Part shown: positions 57,600-64,000 of the stretch, piece after piece
Numbering within the stretch: position 1 is the stretch's first letter
Layout: every line of letters starts with the position of its first letter
NCBI RefSeq assembly: GCF_040958095.1
Contig: NC_091180.1
Coordinates: forward strand, 6,882,051 to 6,946,050
From: Procambarus clarkii
Lineage: Eukaryota > Arthropoda > Malacostraca > Decapoda > Cambaridae
Reading direction: 5' to 3'
DNA: 64,000 nucleotides
The notes under the pieces: model-generated
The model's database searches: none
Told to the model about the DNA's origin: nothing
Seen by the model: the letters and a program-made list of their open reading frames with translations, nothing else
Translations under genes and position numbers: made by a program

Positions 57600-58190
57600 C
57601 GACAAGTTATGAACAACCATCAGAACAGCCAGCTGACCCTGGCTGCCCCCCCCCCCCTCCTCCTTTCCTAAACAAGGAAGAAGGTAGGGTGAAAGAGCTT
57701 GTGCTAGTTTTGTGAATTTTCACTAGTTTGTTTACATTGTTGGGGAAGTTTTCTTGGCAGTTCTCGAGGCAGCGGTCTCGTTTAAAGCCAGCAATGGTTT
57801 GTTTTGTCTCGCTGTCTTGCTGGGTACTTTCCTTGGTGGGTGGCAGACATGAATATATTCGTAGAAATTTTACCATGTGTGCCACCACTCTCTGCACATC
57901 TTTGAGGGAATCAGGTTCTGGCTTGTGGTCACCAGTAGGCCATAAAACTCTTCAAGTGATAGCACCTAGAAGTATGGCATGTTACTACTCTTTTTCAACT
58001 ACGTCACCTTAATTTTCATCCTAGGTTGTTCAATTTTGTATCAATGTGTTCGCAATAGAATGCTCTACAGGACTAAAAGCATATACACTCCAAAAGCCCA
58101 GCTTACCACCCACAGCAAACAGAAGGTGAGAGCAAGTTACCCGGGAGCTCTCAGGAGATAGTAGCTCTAGGGAGCCACCAAGGACTTCCA
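57600..58190 (+). mobile_element. DIRS-like terminal segment
   Basis: Parallels 54840-55265 block by block in the same orientation (C-run, GTTTGTTT, TTTCCTTGGTGGG, GAGGGAATCAGGTTCTGGCT, TGTGGTCACCAGTAGGCC, TAGCTCTAGGGAGCC) but from a diverged subfamily. Its reverse complement occurs at 46390-46670 and 48430-48560. Confidence 0.5.
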
Positions 58191-58199
58191 CCAGAAATG

Positions 58200-59360
58200 T
58201 GCATTATTGAATCATTTAATTTAAATGTGTTATTTAATGTGAATAATACCAAAACTAATTAACACTTTTGCCCACTAATGATGAAGTATGGAGTCAAAAT
58301 TTTAGTACCTTATTTCCACTAATGGCATCAAAATTTGACCTGCTTTCGTTTTGAATGCGGAAGAGGCGCACTGCGGTTTTGGACATTATACTGTATACCT
58401 ATACTCCCGTAGGGAATTTCATTGCGAATACAGTGATATCAAAATGACAGACCTAGGATGAGAACTGAGGTAACAAAGTTGAAAAGAGTAAACACATTTT
58501 ATTGCTCTTGATGAGCGCTCATGGGGGTAACGTGCTGTCACTTTCTCTGTTTGCTTTAGGTGGTACACCGGGCTTTTGAACTTTATATATGCATATACTC
58601 CTGTGAGGAATTTTATTGCGAACCCAATGATACCAAAATGAAAGACCTAGTACGAGAATTGAGGTGACCAAGTGAAAAGAGTGTACACATTTCATTGCTC
58701 TTTAGCGCTCCCGGGTAACACACTCTTACTTTCTCTGTTTTGTGCGGGTGGTACGCCGGGCTTTTGGACTTCATATGTATTTAATCGTGTAGAGAATTCT
58801 ATTGTGAACACATTAATGTCATATTGAAAAACCTAGGACGAAAATTGAGATGACAAAGTATACACTTTTCAGCATTACCACCCTCTCTAATGGAAGGCTG
58901 GGCGAGTCTCCCAACTCTCTTCTGGGTAACCGCGGCCTGCTTTCATCACGTTGGTGGGTGGAGTGCGCCACGGTTTTTTGACATTATATGCATATACTCC
59001 TGTTGGCAATTCTATTGCGAACCCATTGATACCAAAATGAAAGACCTAGGACGAAAACTGAGGTGACCAAAGTGAAAAGAATGTATACATTTTATCGCTC
59101 TTGCGCGCTCCCGGGTAACTCGCTCTCACTTTGTTTGCTGCGGGTGGTGAGCCGGGCTTTTGGAGTGTATATGCTTTTAGTCCTGTAGAGCATTCTATTG
59201 TGAACACATTGATACAAAATTGAACAACCTAGGACGAAAATTAAGGTGACGAAGTTGAAAATGAGTACAGGTATACACTTTTCAATATTACCGTACGCTT
59301 CCGCAGAACGCCCAAAACCACTAGGAAAGGTGGAGCGATCGCTCTGGAACAGTGAAAGTG
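58200..59360. repeat. Diverged satellite of about 200-bp units, two alternating types
   Basis: Five unit starts near 58381, 58580, 58767, 58980 and 59163, each with TTCTATTG(C/T)GAAC and CCTAGGACGAAAATTGAGG-type blocks. Units at 58381, 58580 and 58980 carry TATACTCC and GCGAAC. Units at 58767 and 59163 carry TGTAGAG and GTGAACACATT. The pattern A, A, B, A, B points to a dimeric higher-order repeat. CCGGGCTTTTGGA-type sequence ends several units. Confidence 0.75.
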
Positions 59361-59470
59361 TTAAGTTTGGGTGGAGAAATAAGGTGACCGATTAATTTAC
59401 TAATGTTAGGTTAGAACAGGTACAATATGGGAAAATTGATACAATTGCAAAACATGTTTAACAACATTCG

Positions 59471-59476
59471 TTTATT
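59471..59476 (-). promoter_or_regulatory. Candidate polyadenylation signal for the SENP1-like gene
   Basis: TTTATT on the plus strand (AATAAA on the minus), about 360 bases downstream of the stop codon at 59838. Placement fits a 3' UTR end; not proven. Confidence 0.35.
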
Positions 59477-59837
59477 TTCCTAATTATACATCAACTAAAT
59501 AATTGTTTCATAATCATCTTCGTGTGATGTGGTCTTATAGTAGTAATGAACGGGAAAATTAATGCATGCTCAGAACTGTCTTTTATGGGCTTAGTACTGT
59601 GTGCTCTACACTTATCCATGATTATTATACAATGTATGATGCTCTTCTCATTATTTACAGCTGTAAGACCATCTCTTCGAGACAACATGATTGTGAATCA
59701 AGTAATAAACTGTATTGGCAGACTTGCATTTAGTATGATCATTCACAAGTCCATCACTCTAAAAATCAGGGCTAGTGTCTAACAATGTGTGTTATCAAAA
59801 TTGTTACTCTCTCTTATATTAAACATGTAACTGCTTA

Positions 59838-59996
59838 TTACAGCAAATGCCCTGTAACAATTTCGTATACCATTCTTCTTCTAAAGTATGGCATATTCTG
59901 TTGTTCGAAGGTGATGGGAACGTTGCGTGACAGGTACTCGGCAAACTTGCAGGTAAACATTCCACAGTCTGATCCATTCATCTGCTGTGGTATAGA
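59838..59996 (-). CDS. SENP1: SENP1-like SUMO protease, last coding exon
   Basis: Terminal exon of a sentrin/SUMO-specific cysteine protease (Ulp1/C48 family), which matures SUMO precursors and removes SUMO from nuclear proteins. A good acceptor (TTTCTTTTTCCAG) precedes the exon; 53 codons follow in phase 0 to TAA. It encodes [20 protein letters not shown] then [20 protein letters not shown], ending [17 protein letters not shown] contains the nucleophile Cys and the oxyanion-hole Gln of SENP1/SENP2; the C-terminal PITFxQQxMPYFRxRM block is also conserved. The His and Asp of the triad lie in upstream exons, expected above 60 kb on the minus strand but not found in the window. The exon is undamaged, so the gene may be functional; a retained single-exon fragment cannot be excluded. 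SENP2 is the alternative name. Confidence 0.85.
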   Translation of the reverse strand, partial: SIPQQMNGSDCGMFTCKFAEYLSRNVPITFEQQNMPYFRRRMVYEIVTGHLL

Positions 59997-60600
59997 CTGG
60001 AAAAAGAAACAAGAAAGTATTGCAACACATTCGGTAACAGTAATACATAAGACGTGATGCTTTCTACATGCCTCATTTACAATCCAACTCTGCCTCATAG
60101 TTGGCAGCTTTTGCAATTTACAGCCTGAATCCTGATACGGTGGTCAGGTCGCTTCCACTACAACCTGAACCTGAGGCACCCTCTCCCATGGTCATTATAG
60201 CAACAATACCCTGTAATGATCTTAATTACATGCTGATAATATGGTAGCAATGGTGAATATCTTCTCGAGTGAAGAAAAACTAAATGTACAGGGTTGAAGT
60301 CCTGAGATGACTAATAATTATTGCACGGCTACACGAAGTAATGGATGGGAAGACAGAAAAGAATGGAATATTAGATGTTAGTTTGGATATACAGTACTAC
60401 CAATGGTGTGCTACTGTACTTCTATGGAGGTTGTTAAGACAGTCATACACTACACTACTACATTCTGTTTGGGCCATAGGTTGCGAGCGTTCCATTGGTT
60501 GTGTTGGGGTCGGCTGGGGTTTCTGTGTTTGTTCTTATAACAAGCTGCAGATGCCAGTCGTAACCTGTTTGTTTTGGATGCACTTAGCATCTGTCTTCCA
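59997..60600. other. Intron-like spacer upstream of the SENP1 exon
   Basis: AT-rich, without other exons that I could recognise on the minus strand. If SENP1 continues, this is intronic. Confidence 0.45.
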
Positions 60601-61974
60601 GCAAGTGGCCTAAGTTCCTGGGTGTCCTGCTTGATTAGCTGCCTTTAGGCTCTAGTAATCCCCATGTGGGTTTTTGGCATGGCCTGTCGAGTCTGCACTT
60701 GCCATGTGTAAGTTTGAAGGGTGCTCATCCTTCTTTGCTACCAGATGACATCATTCGTTCTGCCTCTGCTATGCTGCCTGCTGTGTTGGTGACACCTACG
60801 ACTCTGTGTCCTGTGTAGTTTTTCACTCACGCTCTTTGCATTGACTGATTCCACTTCCAATGTAGATGCATTTGAGGCAGCTGTTAATTTGTAAGCCAGG
60901 TTAGCTGGGATTAGGCATTTGCAGCACTGTGATCAGTTGGATGTCCTAGAGTTGTCCCTAAGGTGTTTAGAAACCTGGAATTGGCAGTGCTCGTGACAAC
61001 CTGGAATTGGCAGTGCTTAAGTAACTTGGATGAAATCCATGCCTTCTGTTCCTTCCCCTGTGGATGTGATTTATCCTGCTTCTGGTCTACCTGCTCCCTC
61101 CCCATGTTTTGGTTCCAAAGCATCCAAGGGTCTCGGAGTTGGGGCAGGGTTTAGCTCAGAATGTAACTCGGACTTCTCTGTGGATATCCCCATCCAAATT
61201 GACAGTGGAAGCAGTTGAGCCATCTGGTCCTGTCTTTACAACTGCCTCTCTGAGCCTTTTCTTGGGAGGACACGTTTCTGTCCCAGATGTTGGACAAGGA
61301 CTACAGCTCTGCCCCAGAAACTTCATGGCAGGCTTCTAGGGCTGAAGAAGAGACTGAGGAGTGTCCATGAGTTCCCCTGAACCCTACTTGGACCCTGGTT
61401 CCCTCTCCAGAGGGGTCTTTTGCTTCAGGGGATAGATTTTAATATCCTTCGTTGATATATGAGTATGATTGTTTAAATGGTCCCCTCTAGTTTGGTTCTG
61501 GGTGAAACTTAGTGACAGTCTCGTGGGTTTGGATCCTCGTAGAGGGGCTCTCTGGGCAGCTCCAGGAGAACGGGTTTGCTTGGTGCTGAACCAGGTATGG
61601 AGGCTTTGAGGCCTGCAGTTCTTGCCTTGGCAGCCATGCCCAGGATGCTTGCCCCTCTCCTTTGGGAAGTGGTGGCAGCATTTTACTAGGCCTGCCTCAC
61701 ATGTTGGCGGCTGTGTTGGCTCATTTCTTTTATTTGCTTTGGTATTTTATTTTGTTTTATTTACTTTTGTCTCGCTCCTCTTTCTTGCCTCTACTCGTCC
61801 TGGAGGATGCAGTGTCTTAAGTTCTGTCTGCAGAAGCCTTCTCCTGTTATCCTATTGATCATTTGTTATTTTCTCTGGGGTCTGCCCCTGCTTAAGAGGC
61901 TGTCTGGTAGGGTTAAGACCATGCTTGTTGTTGGACGAGGTAGGTCCTCAGGAGAGTCAGATTCCCAGACCACT
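60600..61974 (+). pseudogene. DIRS-like remnant D4: gag
   Basis: Plus strand: HSFCLCYAACCVGDTYDSVS near 60745 (the same zinc-finger-like start as D1-D3), then PASGLPAPSPCFGSKASKG near 61075-61130, PIQIDSGSS near 61195, and a diffuse continuation to 61974. Broken by stops and frame changes. Interrupted at 61975 by a minus-strand LINE; no RT domain was found before RNase H resumes at 63093. Confidence 0.6.
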
Positions 61975-63092
61975 GAGCCCCATTTGTTGGACCATTCATT
62001 CAGTTTGTCTAGGTCATCTTGTAACCTCATACTATCTTCATCTGACTTAATCTTCCTTATAATTTTTTGCATCATCAGCAAACATTGAGAGGAACGAGTC
62101 TATTCCCTCTGGAAGATCATTCCATATATATCAGAAACAGTGTAGGTCCAAGGACTGAACCCTGTGGGACTCCACTGGAGACATTTCGCCAATCTGGGAC
62201 CTTGCCCCTCATAGCGACTCGCTGTTTTCTGTTGCTTAGGTACTCCCTTATCTATTGAAGTACCTTCCCTTTCACTCACGCTTGCATATCCAGCTTGTGC
62301 ACTAATCTCTTGTATCGTACTGTGTCAAAGGCTTTCTTGCAATCCAAAAATATGCAGTCAGCCCACCCCTCTCTTTCTTGCCTGATTTTTGTTGCCTGGA
62401 ATTCAATTAATCCTGTGAGGCATGACTTGCCATCCCTGAACCCATGCTGATGGGTTACAAAGTTCTTTCACTCCAGATGTTCCACAAGCTTTTTTCGCAG
62501 AATCTTTTCCATCAACTTGCATGGTATGCAAGTTAGAAACACTGGCCTATAGTTTAGTCCCTCGTGCCTATCCCACTTTTTGTATATTTTGTCTACATTA
62601 GCAGTCTTCCAAATATTTGGCAGCTTCCCTGTTACCAGTGATTTGTTATACACTATGGAGAGTGGCAGGCACAGTGCTTCTGCTCCTTCGTTTAGTATCC
62701 ATGGTGAGATTCCATCTGGGCCTATAGCCTTTGTCACATCGAACTCTAGCAAAAGCTTCCTCACCTCCCCACTGGTAATCCCAAACTCCTCTAGCAGTAC
62801 CTAGTCATCTATTTCCTCTCTCATCTCATCTCTGGAACGTCTCCTTGCTCTAACGTGAAGACCTCCTGGAATTTCTTATTGAGTTCCTCACACACTTCCT
62901 TGTTTGTAGTGAATCTGTCTGCCTCCATCCTCAATATTATTATCTGTTCCTTCACTGTTGCTTTCCTCCTGATGTGGCTGTGCAACAATTTAGGTTGAGC
63001 CTTTGCTTTGCTTGCTATGTCATTTTCATTTTGCCTTTCTGCCTCTCTTCTTACGCTTGAAGTTTATTACTTCTCACTCTCCTTGCGTCGGT
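61975..63092 (-). mobile_element. CR1/Jockey-like LINE fragment nested in D4
   Basis: Minus strand, from the right: a basic linker (PKLLHSHIRRKATVKEQ in pieces near 62940-63000), then RKLLLEFDVTKAIGPDGISP and ILNEGAEALCLPLSIVYNKS, RPVFLTCIPCKLMEKILRKK, the FLDCKKAFDTV-type palm block near 62330, SSGVPQGSVLGP near 62160, FADDAK near 62085, and DDLDKLNEWSNKWG at the left edge. A one-base insertion near 62118 disrupts the frame between VPQG and FADD. The 3' end (thumb, tail) is missing, so this is an internal fragment, not a simple 5' truncation. Confidence 0.78.
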
Positions 63093-64000
63093 TGCTGCTT
63101 TGCTGGGTCTTTGAGTTTTCAGGATTTGGTGCCATGGCGCCTTCCTCTTCCCTCGCTGGATGTGTTCACGGACACCTCGTCTCTCAGTTGGAGCTTTGTG
63201 ACCCATGCTCACCAGTCCGTCTAGGCAGTTGGGGGGCTGTCCTTACATCAGTTTCACAGCACGGTGCAGGAGTTTTCAGCGGTGTGGTCAGCAGTGTGGC
63301 AGGCACTGCAACGGATTTTGCTTCCTCGGGGCTCGGTGATCTGGCTCCATTTGGAGTGCTTCCCTGTGGTTCATTGTCTCAACCGTGGGAGTTACTTCGG
63401 TTCATGGCTCTTTGGGGATGGTTGCTAGGGGTGGATCTTATGCCTAGTTTTCAGGGTTTAGCTCTCTGCACAGTTTACATTTAGGGAGTGTCCAACGCTC
63501 TGGCAGACAGCCTATCATGCTTCATTCCTCATTTCAAGGAGTGGACGGTTAACACCGGCTCCTTCCTTTGGCTTTGACAGACATATGAGCGCCCAGAGAT
63601 GAACCTCTTTGCGTCGACATGGTCTCGGCGTCTCCCATTGTATGTGGCACCGTCGCGACAGATGCTTTTTGGGAGGACTGGTTGAGGTTCCTGTACGTCT
63701 TATTTCCCAGTCTAGTTGTTGCTCCAGGTCCTAGCTCACTTGGAATCCTCCTGAGGGAGGGTGCTTCTCCTGGCTCCATGGTGGCAGGTCCAGCCTTGGT
63801 TTTAGGTACTGCTTGCTCGGTGTCCGAACCCGGGCACTTTTCCGCAACTCCGCCTCTTTCAGCAGATAAGGCCAGTGAGATATCTCACTGGTACGCCTTA
63901 CTGCTCCACACTACGCATCTGGTTTTCCGATGTGTGTGTATTACCATTTGTATGGTGATCAGGTGGCTTCATTGATGGTCTGCCATCTGCTGTCGTCTTC
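63093..64000 (+). pseudogene. DIRS-like remnant D4: RNase H and recombinase start (runs off window)
   Basis: Plus strand: WRLPLPSLDVFTDTSSLSWS near 63135-63195 (RNase H first Asp in DVFTD), then GDLAPFGVLPCGSLSQP near 63330, VATDAFWEDWLRFL and PSLVVAPGPSSLGILL near 63655-63750, and LVLGTACSVSEPGHFSATPP near 63795-63860. This matches D1 block by block (VDAFWQDWSRFG, TACSVSEPRSFPAAPP). The recombinase core-binding domain begins near 63890 and is cut by the window end. Several frame changes. Confidence 0.72.

Noticed and set aside
61109-61980. Host gene with several open frames on the plus strand near 61 kb
   Set aside because: The frames align in order with DIRS gag of the other copies and are broken.

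Overview
This is a repeat-dominated window from an arthropod nuclear genome, most likely a decapod crustacean of crayfish type. That assignment rests on several things read in the sequence: TTAGG-type degenerate repeats; tRNA-derived SINEs; palindromic elements with ends reading GTCGTACCTAGTAGCC; many DIRS-like (tyrosine recombinase) retrotransposon remnants; an I/Nimb-like LINE with APE, RT and RNase H domains; and one terminal exon of a SENP1-type SUMO protease. No species can be fixed from sequence alone. Almost all long open frames here are stop-free minisatellites or decayed transposons, not host genes.

Layout. 1-20.5 kb is a chain of unrelated minisatellites: 52-, 12-, 48-, 30-, 37-, about 20-, 24-, 30- and 19/22-bp units. 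It is broken by a LINE 3' fragment (265-1305), a solo LTR with a 4-bp target duplication (4510-5848), SINEs, and a nested inverted repeat of about 3.9 kb (7067-10920) built around smaller palindromes. 20.5-38.1 kb is mostly three minus-strand copies of one I/Nimb-like LINE: copy A near full length, copy B inserted in A's 5' part with a 14-bp target duplication, copy C inserted in a DIRS remnant. 38.1-40.2 kb holds a DIRS end, a CR1/L2-like LINE tail and a DIRS recombinase C-terminus, followed by a homogeneous 30-bp array (40.3-41.1 kb).

41.1-48.9 kb is AT-rich and intron- or intergenic-like, with one possible host exon (about 43.81-43.93 kb), LINE tails and a degenerate tandem array. 48.9-52.4 kb holds a DIRS piece, further copies of the palindromic element in TA microsatellites, a Penelope-like inverted terminal arrangement and an internally deleted Tigger/pogo element. 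52.5-58.2 kb is several DIRS gag and terminal pieces with a MITE. 58.2-59.4 kb is a diverged satellite of about 200-bp units with two alternating subtypes. The SENP1-like last exon lies at 59838-59996 on the minus strand. 60.6-64 kb is a plus-strand DIRS copy interrupted by a LINE.

The only gene I can name with confidence is SENP1-like, and only its last exon is visible. The rest shows how the locus was assembled: tandem arrays served as landing sites, LINEs and DIRS elements nested in one another, and at least one satellite (6451-7066) appears to have arisen from a transposon end.
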